Below, one piece after another: positions 11,640 through 22,310 of a DNA stretch of 64,000 bases; within the stretch, counting starts at the first letter, position 1, and every line of letters starts with the position of its first letter. The stretch spans positions 45,112,501 through 45,176,500 of the forward strand of contig JARZZO010000006.1 in the NCBI GenBank assembly GCA_030544215.1, read 5' to 3'. The position numbers and the translations under genes are program-made. The DNA comes from Zantedeschia hybrid cultivar. Taxonomy: Eukaryota > Streptophyta > Magnoliopsida > Alismatales > Araceae. The notes under the pieces are model-generated. The model had not been told where the DNA came from, ran no database searches, and was given only the letters and a program-made list of their open reading frames with translations.

Positions 11640-12623
11640 CACAACCTTTGCTCTGACCTGTCTAACCAATTTCTTTCAATTCTGAGTCATTGTACCATCC
11701 CCGCATTATTTTTCTTCCTAGACCACATCATTGTATCTCCTCAAACACACTTTGTAAAACAATTTTGGAATCCAATATATCTATCTCATTGCATTTTCCT
11801 ATCCTAGTGTCTCTCTTTCCTTTGTTCTATTTATGCGATTACCTTTTTATATGAAAAAATAGGCAGAAATAAACCATCCAACATTCTTATTTAGCTGCAT
11901 TTGCATATAGAAGAAAATAAATTGTCCACTTATTTCAGTTCTAACAATTTTATTTGTGTTGTTTTGTTTCTTTAGCTTTGATACCAATTTCATTTCCTTG
12001 TACGATTGAATTGTTTATGGTCGTGATTTTATTTCGTCAGCAGTGCTGCCATTTTCAAATAGTTTTGTTGTCAACAAAAAGGGAGAGATTATTAAGTAAT
12101 TTATGTTTTTATATTCTCCATATTTTGATGATAAACACTATGAAAATATCAGGACTTTGTTTCTATGAAAGTGAGAGAAATCTCTTTGTAGCAGTATAGT
12201 TGTTTATTTTCGATCTTAATCTAGGAAGTGTTCTTTGTGAACACTTGCCTATTTCTTGGGCACTCTTTGAATTACACATTTGCTTTGTTTCCTCTTCCTA
12301 GTTGTGGAAGAGAGGGCCTACTGGAAGTAGGAGGTTGTTCCTATTCTTGTTGAAGAGAGGACCTACAGTTGTAGGAGGTTGTTGTCTGTAACTTGCAAAG
12401 GGTTGCTACCTTATTGTTAGTAGAAATCCTAAGTGGTTTCATGAAGACTGGATATAGGTCTAGACAGATTGAACCAGTATAAATCTCCTAAGCATTTATT
12501 GTGTGATTGTTTCCCTATTTCAGTCTCTTTCTATCTATTTATTAGCTTCCGCACTTAATTTCTTAAGAGTAATTTTTAATAACCCATTCACCTCCCTCTA
12601 GGTTAGTCTAGCCTGGGGCAACA
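11640..12623 (+). mobile_element. Copia-type 3' internal end plus LTR
   Basis: A polypurine tract, AAAAAGGGAGAGA (12076-12088), is followed by attattaag...ttttgatgataaacac, the usual opening of a plant copia LTR of the agattgttaag / gatgataac kind. The LTR runs about 534 bp and ends with ctctaggttagtctagcctgg then GGCAACA (12623). Only ATTG of the usual ATTGGTATCAGAGC primer site remains after it before the array-flank sequence starts. Orientation is opposite to the copia remnant to its left. Confidence 0.6.
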
Positions 12624-13139
12624 ATTGTTAGTACTGTGAACAGAACTAATTATGGCTTCAAAAAAGTTCCATGCTTTCATAAGGATAACACATATCAAGC
12701 TAATCTTTATTTGACTTATTTGTTTTAGAACTCTCTTTAATTGTTTCAAGACTGTCTCTTCATCTTCTTGATTCTTAACTTGTATAATTGTGATGCCATT
12801 TATCATCACCATTGTCTTAAAATTGAAAGGCATGAGAGTTATAATTTTAGCACCGCAAACTTATGGATATCCTTCGTAAAACCCAATCAACCTTATAGCA
12901 TTCTATATTCTAGGCCCTGAATATTAATAACATATTAGTCTTGAGAAATACAAATTTAATATTGTAAACTTATGTATATCCTTTGCAAAATCCAATCAAC
13001 CTTATAGCATTCTATATTCTAAGCCCAAAATATTAATAACCTATCATCCACTTTTGTTTCTAAACCTTAATCAAACAATCTTATTGTTCTAGTTTATTAT
13101 ATAAAAATTAACATCTAAATAGATAAGAAGATAAAAAAT
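12624..13139. repeat. Array-flanking sequence, with an internal duplication
   Basis: This is the counterpart of 420-850. Inside it, 12845-12925 and 12960-13045 are near-identical tandem copies (gcaaacttatggatatcctt / gtaaacttatgtatatcctt, then aatcaaccttatagcattct). It runs directly into the first monomer of the main array. Confidence 0.65.
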
Positions 13140-13833
13140 TAACAAATCAGAAACTCAAAATCAAAGGAGCATGAATGTATCACCTTACCTGAAAAGAGAT
13201 TTATCAAAGTCCGACTTGCTGTTGAGATTTAATGAAGCCTTCCACTTACTAGGAACTACAAATCCTATGTTTCGAAACCAAAGGAGAAGGAATGTATCAT
13301 ACTAAACCTGAAAGGAAATTCATTAAAAGTCTGACTTACTGCTGATATATCGTTGAGCTACCCTGAATTTTATGGCGCCTACTTACTACGAACTATAAAT
13401 ATTTACGTTTAAGTTAGAAATCAAAGGAGGAGCAAGACTGTATCACCTTGCTTGAAAGGAGATTCATCTAAATTCGAGTTGCCAATGAGATATCATCGAA
13501 CTACCCCAATTTGATGCCTCCAAATGCTTTCTAAAAACTGTGAATCTTATTATCTATGTAAAGCTTAGAAACTAAAGAAAAAGCGGGAATGTATCACTTT
13601 ACTTGAAGGGAGATTCTTCGAAGTTTGAGTTGCTACTTAGATTTTGTCAAACTGTCCCTAATTTGATGCCTCCTACATACTAGTAACTACAAATCTTATG
13701 CTAAAGTTAGAAACTAAAGGAGGAGCATGAATGTATTACCTTACCTGAAAGGACATTCATCGAAGTTCAAGTTGCTACTAATATTTTGTTGAGTTGCACC
13801 AATCTGATGACTGCAATTACTTTTTAAAAACTG

Positions 13834-13888
<55 letters not shown>

Positions 13889-16018
13889 GTTAGAAGAAAC
13901 CAAAAGAGCAGAAATGTATGATCTCACTCAAAAGGGGATTATTGAAATCCGAGTCGAGTTGCTAAGATTTTATCGGGTTGCGCCCAATTTAATGATTGCA
14001 ACTACTTATTAAAAGGTGTAAATCTTATATATGTTAAAGTTAGATACAAAAGGAGGAGCAAGAATGTATCCTCTTACCTGAAAGGTGATTCATCGAAGTC
14101 TCTATTGTTACTAAGATATTGTCAAGCTGCTCCTAATTCAATACCTTCTACTTACTAGAAACTACAAATCTTACGCGAATGTATCACCTTACTTGAAAGG
14201 AGATTCATCGAAGTCCGAGTCGCTACTTAGATTTTGTCAAGTTGCCCCCAATTTGATGCCTTCTACTTACTAGAAATCAAAAGAGAAGCAAGAATGCATT
14301 AACTTACTTGAAAGGAGATTCATCGAAATTTGACTTGCTGTAGAGAGATTGTCGATCAGCCTATGATTTGATGATATGTCCAACTACGTATCAAAAACTA
14401 CAAAGCTTATCTATACTAAAGATAGAACCGAAGGGAGGAGAAGGAATGAATCATCTTACCTGAAAGTAGATTCATTGAAGTCCGAGTTGCTACTGAGCTT
14501 TTGTTGAGTTGCCCCCAATTTGATGCCTCCTACTTACAAGGAGCTAAATCTTATGTTAAATTTAGAAATCAAAAGTGGAGCAAGAATGTATTACCTTACG
14601 TAAAAGGAGAATCATCAAAATCTGAGTTGCTGCTTAGATATTGTCAAGTTGCCCACGATTTGATGCAACCAACTATTTACTAAACATTACAAATCTTTTA
14701 TGTTAAAGTTAGAAACCAAAGGAAGAGCAGGATTCTATCACCTTACTTGAAAATACCTTCATCGAATACCAATTTGCTGCTAAGATATTCTTGAGTTGTC
14801 TCCTAATTTGATGGCTCCAACTAATTATTAAAGACTGCAAATATTATATATTGGAGTTAGAAAGTAAAGGAGAAGTAGGAATCTAAGACCTAACTTGAAA
14901 GGAGATTCATTGAAGTTCGAGTTGTTCTTGAGATATTGTTGAGCTGCCCCAAATATGATGGCTTCCAATTACTAAGAACTACAAATCTTACGGTAAACTT
15001 AAAGAAACCAAAGGAGGACCTATATCACCTTTTTAAGAAGAGATTCATCGAAGTCCGAGTTGCTCCTGAGATATTGCCGAGTTGCCTCCAATTTGACGCC
15101 TCCTACTAACTAGGAACTACAAATCTTCTTATGTTAAAGTTAGAAGCCGAATGAGGCGAGGAATGTATCACCATACTTGAAAGGATATTCATCAAAATCA
15201 GAGGTGCTACTGAGATATTGTCGAATTGAAAACCAAAAGAAGAGCATGAATGTATCACCTTATCTCATAAGAGATTCATCCAAATCTGAGTTACTGCTGA
15301 GATATTGTCGACCCGCCTCTAATTTGATGCCTCCTACTTATAAGGAACTACACTCTTATGTTAAAGCTAAAAACTAAAAGAGAAGCAAGAATGTATCACC
15401 TTACCTAAAATGAGATCCATCGAAATCCGAACTGCTGCTAAGATATTACCGAGCTACTCCCACTTTGATGCAACCAACTACCTTCTAAAAACTACAAATC
15501 TTATCTATGTAATGAAAGAAACCAAAGTAGGAGAAGGCATACATTACCTTACCTAAAAGAGATTCATTGAAGTTCGAGTTGATGCTAAGATAGTGTCAAA
15601 TTGACGCCAATTTGAGTCCTACTTACTTGGAACTTCAAACCTTATGGTAAAGTTAGAAATCGAAATAGGAGTATGAATATATCACCTTCCCTGGTTGAAG
15701 ATTTTTTCAAAATCCAAATTGCCCTCAATTTGATGCCTCCAACTAAAACCTGTAAATCTTTTTCTATGTTAAAGTTAGAAACCTAAGGAGGAGTAAGAAT
15801 ATATCACCTTACCCGAAAGGAGATTCTTCAAAGTCTGAGTTGTTGTTGAGATATAGTCGAGCTGCCCCTAAATTGATGCCTCCTGCACACTACTAGGAAC
15901 TACAAATCTTTTGTTAAAGGAGGAGCAAAAACGTATCACATTTCCTGAAAGGAGATTCACCGAAGAATGATTTGCTACTAAGATATTGTTGAGATGTCCC
16001 CAATTTGTTGGCTCCAAC
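13140..16018. repeat. ~140-bp exon-like tandem array, main block (~21 monomers)
   Basis: Monomers repeat about every 140-150 bases. Read on the minus strand, the consensus holds a possible branch point (TTTCTAAC), about 20 nt later an acceptor-like TTTGTAG, then an exon-like core of about 70-85 nt, and a strong donor CAG|GTAAGG. In consensus the core is open in one frame and contains ARQYLSSNSDFDESPF. Some monomers keep this frame open (for example near 15050 and 17895) and others have stops (for example near 8812 and 14212), so it is not an intact coding array. I do not recognise the protein. The likeliest origin is amplification of a small exon with its flanking intron ends. A satellite with chance splice-like signals is possible. 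Confidence 0.85.
13836..13884. repeat. (AT)n microsatellite inside one array monomer
   Basis: About 24 uninterrupted AT dinucleotides replace the usual aaatcttatctatgttaaa segment of the monomer. The expansion probably began at the tatatat seen there in neighbouring monomers. Confidence 0.95.
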
Positions 16019-17371
16019 TAGGGGTGTCCACGAGCCAAGCTAAGCAGAGTTACAACTCCCTCCAGCTAAACTTGACTAAGATTATTCAAGTTCGAGCTTG
16101 AGCTTGAGCCCGAGCCCAAGCCTAACCCAAGCTCATTTTGTGGGCTCAAGCTTGGCTCGCTGAGAAAGGAACTCAACTCGAATTCAGTCGAGCTCAACTC
16201 GTTAGAGCACTATTAATTAAGTTAACTCAGCCAATAAACTAAGTTCACCCACTAGAAATAGTCGAATTGCTAAGCTCGGGAAGGTGCAATAAAGGGAGGC
16301 TTGAGATTTAGAGAGAAAGTTGGGTGAAGCTTGTGTAAAGTAACTGATGTCAGACTAAGGCCCAAATATGAATCCTACCTTAAAGAGGGTGCATGGAAAG
16401 GAGGCTCGCATGTGTACTCTCGTCAGGATGGACCCACACATCATCAACCCACTCTAAGTTGGTTTGGAGCCTTAGAGGTCCCATGCCGTAAACTTCATCT
16501 TCTCTTGCAGGCTAGAGAAGCACACCGTATAGCAACTCCCACTTACTCGGGTGGGCTTCGCTACCACCACTGCCCTTATCTACCACCCAGTGTTGCACCA
16601 GCCTACAAGGTCTCTATAGGCTGGTGCAGCCCAAACGGCCTACTATAGCAAGGGGGCAATGTTGCGTGTACCCAAATGCCATGATCTCCCAGGGTGAGCG
16701 GGGCGGCAGAGTTTTTGACATCGACATAATTGGCCAGGAGGTGGTCATAGACGAGAAAGTAGTAACAGGTCCTGGACATGGTGCAAACACCCTTGGCCCG
16801 TACCAGGCCCCGTGCAAGCCCTTGTCGCCCCATCTCACATCTACTTCGTCGCCATTGGAAAACCATGTTACTCTCCCCCGTCCCACACCCCTTTGCCATA
16901 AGTGCTAAGAGCTTTGGACAAGCGACAGTGATGGTACCTTAGTGGTGGGTGGATCTAGGACTTCCTCCTGTAGACGCAATAGGAATCTGGAGCTCCAAAA
17001 GTTTAGTTCGAGATAGGAAGCCTGATTGTTTTATCATTGCTCATAAATAATCATGTTCAAAAACTTATGTAAACACTTAGTAGGCTAGGACCTGTAAAGT
17101 GATGCTGGCATGGTAGGCTTGTGACGCTTGGTTTACCTTTTGGCTGGGGAAGTTTGACATAGAATATGTAATCTAATTAAATATTCTTACCTTGAGCAAG
17201 CTCGCGAGCCGGCCGAGCCAATCTGGGTCAAGCTCGAGCTTGGCTCGTTTGATTAGACAAGCCTAAATTAAGCTCGAGCTTGGTTCAATTAGTTGAATGA
17301 GAGGTGCTAAGGTAAGCTTAACTCAAGCTGAGCTCAAGTAGCTTACGAGCGGCGGCTCGTGGCCACCCCTA
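16019..17371. mobile_element. hAT element carrying a gene fragment, copy 1
   Basis: The ends are TAGGGGTGTCCACGAGCC and GGCTCGTGGCCACCCCTA. They are flanked by GCTCCAAC (16011-16018) and GCTCCAAT (17372-17379), an 8-bp target duplication within an array monomer. Subterminal DNA is packed with gagctcgag / caagctcgagcttgg motifs on both sides. The centre (16.35-16.93 kb) is GC-rich and carries a captured gene fragment. There is no transposase. It shares its whole length and insertion site with the copy at 17942-19236. Confidence 0.9.
16614..16899 (-). pseudogene. Captured Agenet-domain gene fragment, copy 1
   Basis: On the minus strand one frame reads SNGDEVDVRWGDKGLHGAWY. After a frame change another reads CYYFLVYDHLLANYVD, and further on comes FGLHQPIE. 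This order matches plant Agenet (Tudor-like) domains: a hydrophobic residue, GD-x-VEV, then GAWYxAxV, YxVxYDxLL, and an LHQ-x-VDA start of the next repeat. Agenet proteins bind modified histones or RNA. Frame changes and stops make it non-functional. The identification rests on motif memory and needs a profile search. Confidence 0.55.
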
Positions 17372-17941
17372 GCTCCAATTACTTATTAAAAACTACAAAT
17401 GTTATTTATGTTAAAGTTAGAAACCAAAGGAGTAGGAATTTATCATTGTACTTGAAAGCAGATTTATTGAAGTGTAAATTGTTGTTGAGATAATGTCGAG
17501 CTGCCACCAATTTGATGCCTTCTACTTACTAGGAACTACAAATCCTATGTTAAAGTTGGAAACCAAAGGAGAAGTAAAGTAACCTTACCTAAAAGGAGAT
17601 TTATCGAAATCTGAGTTGTTGCTGAGATATTGTCAAGCTGCCCCCAATTTGATGCCTCTAACTACTTACTAAAATCTGCAAATCTTTTTTTATGTTAAAG
17701 TTAGAAACCTAAGGAGTAAAAATGTATCACCTTACCCGAAAGGAGATTCTTCAAAGTCTAAGTTGTCATTGAGATATGGTTAAGTTGCACCTAAATTGAT
17801 GCCTCCTACTCACTACTAGGAACTACAAATCTTCTATTAAAGGAGGAGCAAAAACGTATCATCTTACGTGAAAGGAGATTCACCGAAGAATGATTTGCTA
17901 CTAAGATATTGTCGAGCTTCCCCCAATTTGTTGGCTCCAAC
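17372..17941. repeat. ~140-bp exon-like tandem array, segment between the two hATs
   Basis: About four monomers. Two of them share private variants with the monomers before copy 1 (ttaaaggaggagcaaaaacg, gattcaccgaagaatgattt, and ttgttggctccaac instead of ttgatgcctccaac). This shows that array and hAT were duplicated together. Confidence 0.85.
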
Positions 17942-19236
17942 TAGGGGTGGCCACGAGCCAAGCTCAGCCGAGCTAAACTTGACCAAGATTATTCGACCTC
18001 GAGCCTGAGCACGAGCCTAACCCAAGCTCATTTTGTGGGCTTAAGCTTGGCTCGCCGAGAAAGGAACTCAGCTTTAATTCAGCCAAGCTCAGCTCGTTAG
18101 AGCACTATTAAGTTAACTCAGCCAATAAACTAAGGTCACCCAACTAGAAACAGTCGAATTGCTAAGCTCGGGAAGGTGCAATAAAGGGAGGCTTGGGATT
18201 TAAAGAGAAAGTTGGGTGAAGCTTTTGTAAAGTGACCGATGTCAAACTAAGGCTCAAATATGAATCCTACCATAGGGGGTGCACGAAAAGGAGGCTCGCC
18301 TGTGTACTCTCGTCAGGATGGACCCACACATCATCGACCCACTCCAAGTTCGTTTGGAGCCTTAAAGGTCCCATGTCGCAAACTTCATCTTCGCTTGCAG
18401 GCTAGAGAAGCACACCGTGTAGCAACTCCCACTTCCTCAGGTGGGCTCAGCTACCACCACCGCTCCCATCTACCACCTAATGTTGCACCAGCCTACGAGG
18501 CCTCTATAGGCTGGTGCAACGCAAACGGCCCGCTACAGCAAGGGAGCAATGTTGCGTGTACCCAAATGCCATGATCTCCTAAAGTGAGCGGGGCGCCAAA
18601 GTTTTTGCCATCGACATGATTGGCCAGGAGGTGGTCATAGACGACGGAGTAGTAACAGGTCCTGGACATGGTGCAAACAACCTTGGCCTCGTACCAGGCC
18701 CTGTGCAAGCTCACATCTACTTCGTCGCCATTGGAAAACCTTGTTACCCTCCCCCATCCCCCACCACTTTGTCATAGCTTTGGACAAGCAACAGTGATGG
18801 GACCTTAGTCGTGGGTGGACTTAGGACTTCCTCCCGTAGATGCACTAGGAATCTGGAGCTCCAAAAGTTTAGTTCGAGATAGGAAGCATGATTGTTTTAT
18901 CATTGCTCATAATAATCATGTTCAAAACTTATGTAAACGCTTAGTAGGCTGGGACCTGTGAAGTGATGCTGGCATGGTGGGCTTATGACGGTTGGTTTAC
19001 CTTTGGCTGGGGAAGTTTGACATACAATATGTAATCTAATTAAATATTCTTACCACGAGCAAGCTCGCGAGCCAGTCGAGCCGATCTGGGTCAAGCTCGA
19101 GCTTGGCTCATTTGATCAAACAAGCCTAAATTAGAGCTCGAACTTGGTTGGATTGGTTGAATGAGAGGAGCTAAGGTAAGCTTAACTCAAGCTAAAGCTC
19201 AACTAGCTCACGAGCGGCGGCTCGTGGCCACCCCTA
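17942..19236. mobile_element. hAT element carrying a gene fragment, copy 2
   Basis: The ends TAGGGGTGGCCACGAGCC and GGCTCGTGGCCACCCCTA form a perfect 18-bp terminal inverted repeat. The target duplication GCTCCAAC (17934-17941 and 19237-19244) is perfect. The element is about 58 bp shorter than copy 1 and similar throughout. Confidence 0.9.
18493..18770 (-). pseudogene. Captured Agenet-domain gene fragment, copy 2
   Basis: Here a single frame keeps SLHRAWYEAKVV, CYYSVVYDHLLANHVDGK and PFALHQPIEAS in line, so this copy preserves the domain better than copy 1. The region before AWYEA is shortened (the WGDKG segment is missing) and no start or intron structure is complete. It lies within the hAT between subterminal repeats. 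Confidence 0.55.
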
Positions 19237-19397
19237 GCTCCAACTACTTATTAATAATTGTAAATGTTATCTATGTTAAAGTTAGAAACCAAAGGAAGAG
19301 CAAGAATTTATCATTGTACCTGAAAGGAGATTTATTGAAGTCTAAATTGTTGCTCAGATATTGTCGAGTTGCCCCTAATTTGATGTCATACTACATA
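19237..19397. repeat. ~140-bp exon-like tandem array, segment before the solo LTR
   Basis: One monomer, matching the one after copy 1 (caaatgttat, atttatcattgtac, gagatttattgaag). It ends in ACATA, the target duplication of the solo LTR. Confidence 0.85.
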
Positions 19398-22102
19398 TGT
19401 AAGGACTGAGGTTTCGGGTTCTGTTTTCGGGTCGGGTTCGGGCCGGATCCCCTGGTTTGGACCCTGTGGGGGTCTTGAGATTTCTGACTGAATGGCGTCA
19501 GCACTGCTCGACGCCTTTCAAAAGGCGTCAGGTTGTGTGGACGCCATTTAGCTCTGCTGGTTGTTGCGCCACGTGGGCGGGTTTCGGGCCGCGAGAGTAC
19601 GGCCCCGGTCACATCGTCTGAACGGCGTCCAAGTTGGCCGACGCGATTCAGACTGTGACCTCTGCGATGTCAGGGTACGGCGCCAGAGCGTGTCAGTACG
19701 GCCTGTCCTGTCGTCTGAACGGCGTCCGCGGTGGGCAACGCGTTTCAGACCGCTGTCAGTACGGCCGTCCTGTCAGACTGATAGGCGTCTACCTCGATCG
19801 ACGCGTTTTAGCTGGATTCAGATTGACCTCGCGAGCCTCCCCTTCTTTCCCTCATTCTCGCCTTCACTCTCTCTCTCCTCGCCCTCTCCGCCCTCTCCGA
19901 CTCTCTTTTTCCCTTCCCTTCCTCTTCTTCCTCTTCCAATCACTCCATAGCCTCCTTACCTCTCACCTCTAACCACCTCCTTCGCGGCGTTCCCTTCTCC
20001 GGACGACGGCCGACGTCCCGGCGGAGTGGCGGCGTCCTCGAGGGTACCGGCGGCGGTCTGCGGTGCGGCGGGTCGGCGGCGAGGAGCTTGGAGGAGTTCA
20101 AGAACCGGTAGGAGGACGAACCTTGCATGCGTTGCTCGTGTTTTCTTTGGCGTGACATGACGTGTTTTGGGCTAGATTGAGCATGTTTAGGGGGGTTTCC
20201 TTGTGGGAATGGTTGTGCTTGTGATCGTGGATTCGTAGCATGCTTGTGATGGTTGAATTCCTCTTCCTCCCCTTCTTGTTTTGGGGCTTTTCGGGATGTT
20301 TGGGGTTAAGGGAGAAACCCTCGGTTCGAACCAAGGAACCAGGTTTCTGGCGCTAAACGGCGTCATGCCTGGTCGACGTCTTTCAGGAGGGCGTCAGGGC
20401 AGTACGACACCTTTTAGGGCAGAAACCTCCATGTTCGAGGTTTCACGAGATAGGGGTTCTGGCGCTAAATGATGTCATGGATGGACGATGCCTTTCGGAA
20501 GGACGTCGGGCCATCATGACGCCATTTAGGCAGGAGATCACCCCGAGTGAGGGTCTGTAAATCTGGAATTTCAGTGTGAATGGCGTCTGTTGACCTGGAC
20601 GCGTTTTAAATAGGCGACTCCCTATGACGACGCGTTTCAAGGAATAATCTGACTGTTAAATGAACCTGTCTGAGGGGCTTGAATGGCGTCGACCTCGATC
20701 GACGCGATTCAAGACAGAACTGTGTAATCCTGGTTTTATCATGTGTATTCACTGTGGGACGATTCAAATGCATGCTTTACGTTGTACACTGAGACTGAGG
20801 ACTTCTGCGTGAATGGAATTACATCATGTTATACGTGTATATATGTTTATGCGATTGTGGATCGGATTAACTGTAGTTTACATTGTCACCATGGACCGAT
20901 GGGGACAGGGTCATGGTGTCTGTGAGGCATTGTGCCGTACCGGTGGGAGGAGTGGTACATGTTGTGTTTCACCTTAGGCTGAGGGAAGCAGAACCACCTT
21001 GAGCCCGTCGGGCCGGAGTAGCTGGTGCGCTATCCGAGGGGTTGCTGCTTGGCCTCAGCGGGTCGGGATTTCCCTGTTTGTCGTGGCAGCTTCCGGCGCG
21101 TTTCTTGCTGTGGAGCTGGTTGTGGTACTGTTGGAGTTGTTTTACCCCTGTAGCCACTGGGCCTGATGTGACCTTTGATCAAGGTTACGAGTGGTACCCT
21201 TGGCCCTTTGGCCTGACGCAGCCCGGGAGGTTAGGGTTGTGGGTAGTTCCTGTAGCTTCGGCTTGACGGGGGTTCGCCGGTCCCCAGGGCCCTCCTGAAG
21301 CGCTGAGGCCTAGCGTGGAGGCAATCCGGACGGTAGGACAGTAGTCTAGACTGCTTGTGTGCACACGTAGCTGGCAGTGGCGGTACACTGGTTCCAGCTA
21401 GTCCTAGTTTGACTCACTGCCTCACCCTACAGTGCCCCGGAACACTGTAGGGGTGGACAGGCGTGAGCTGTGGTGGTAGTGTTGGGAGGCGACGTTTGAC
21501 TTCGGTCGACAGTGTGGTTCAGTCGCTTCGTGGACTTTGGCTGTGAGACGTGACTCTGTGTTGGGTTCTTCGGGTTGCTTAGAATGGTTCTTGCTACACT
21601 GCTTATCGTACGTTTCATATCAGAGTTGGGTGCTATGTTTACTGCTTTACTTAATTGCCATATATTCCTGTTATTGCACTTGTGGGTGTGTGAGTGGGAG
21701 GCAGGGGATCGGATGATCCCTACTGAGCCCAATTCTGGTGTGGCTCACTCCCTGCGGTTTCAGGTGTGGACCTCGTGGCGAGCGAAAGCGTGGTGTCTTC
21801 TTGGTGTGCGGACCAGCAGCTGTCTTAGTTCCGGGGTATGCCCCGATGTTGTTGTACTTTCCTTCTGCCTGTACTTATTTAATTTGTTGGACATGTAATT
21901 ATTGTTGGACTGTATACGGACATTGTTATTTTCCTTCCTGCGCACTTGCTCACCTTTGTAGTCCGTGAGATTGTTATATTTAGCCTGTTTAGCACTTACT
22001 CCTCCAGATGTATTGTGTGAGATCCGAGTGTGAACCCGTAGTTAATGGGCCGACATCTATTTAGTGACCGGGTCTCCGGTCATAGGATGGCGGGTCGTTA
22101 CA
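19398..22102 (+). mobile_element. Solo LTR (Ty3/gypsy, 2705 bp) with perfect 5-bp target duplication
   Basis: It starts TGTAAGGACTGAGG and ends GGGTCGTTACA, flanked by ACATA on both sides (19393-19397 and 22103-22107). Removing it rejoins one array monomer. The start matches the LTR at 63214 (TGTAAGGATTAAGG), which follows gypsy integrase there, so the family is Ty3/gypsy, probably a Tekay/Del-like chromovirus. The first 1.3 kb carries the inverted-repeat cluster described separately. It is GC-richer than the host array. Open frames inside it are incidental. Confidence 0.9.
19488..20713. repeat. Cluster of imperfect inverted repeats in the solo LTR
   Basis: Left arms of the type CTGAAYGGCGTC pair with right arms GACGCGWTTCAG across about 8-13 bases. 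Examples are 19617-19629 with 19640-19653, 19713-19726 with 19737-19750, 19776-19789 with 19800-19813, 20351-20364 with 20375-20387, 20575-20587 with 20598-20610, and 20678-20690 with 20701-20713. In the last, 12 of 13 positions pair. Most stems have the same two central mismatches. Further half-matching pairs lie at 19517-19550, 20384-20418 and 20464-20530. Confidence 0.8.
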
Positions 22103-22310
22103 ACATACAATGAATTACAAATCTTATGTTAAAGTTAGAAACCAAAGGCGAAGCAGGAATGTATCACCTTACCTAAAAGTAGATTCATTGAAATTCGAGC
22201 TACTATTAAGATATTGTCATGCTAACCCCAGTTTGATGCCTCCAACTACCTACTAAAAACTGCTAATCTTATCAATATTAAACATAGAAACCAAAGGAGG
22301 AGAAGGAATA
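22103..22310. repeat. ~140-bp exon-like tandem array, last segment
   Basis: About one and a half monomers, ending at accaaaggaggagaaggaata, where unrelated sequence begins. Confidence 0.8.

Noticed and set aside
16331..16648. 105-codon plus-strand frame in the hAT
   Set aside because: The minus strand has the better motif match (Agenet). The plus frame is its shadow.
13140..19397. A CRISPR-like array, because of regular ~140-bp spacing
   Set aside because: The whole monomer repeats, there are no unique spacers between short identical repeats, and this is plant nuclear DNA.
19561..19972. 129- and 112-codon frames in the solo LTR
   Set aside because: Arg- and Pro/Ser-rich translations of GC-rich hairpins and a pyrimidine tract inside a noncoding LTR.
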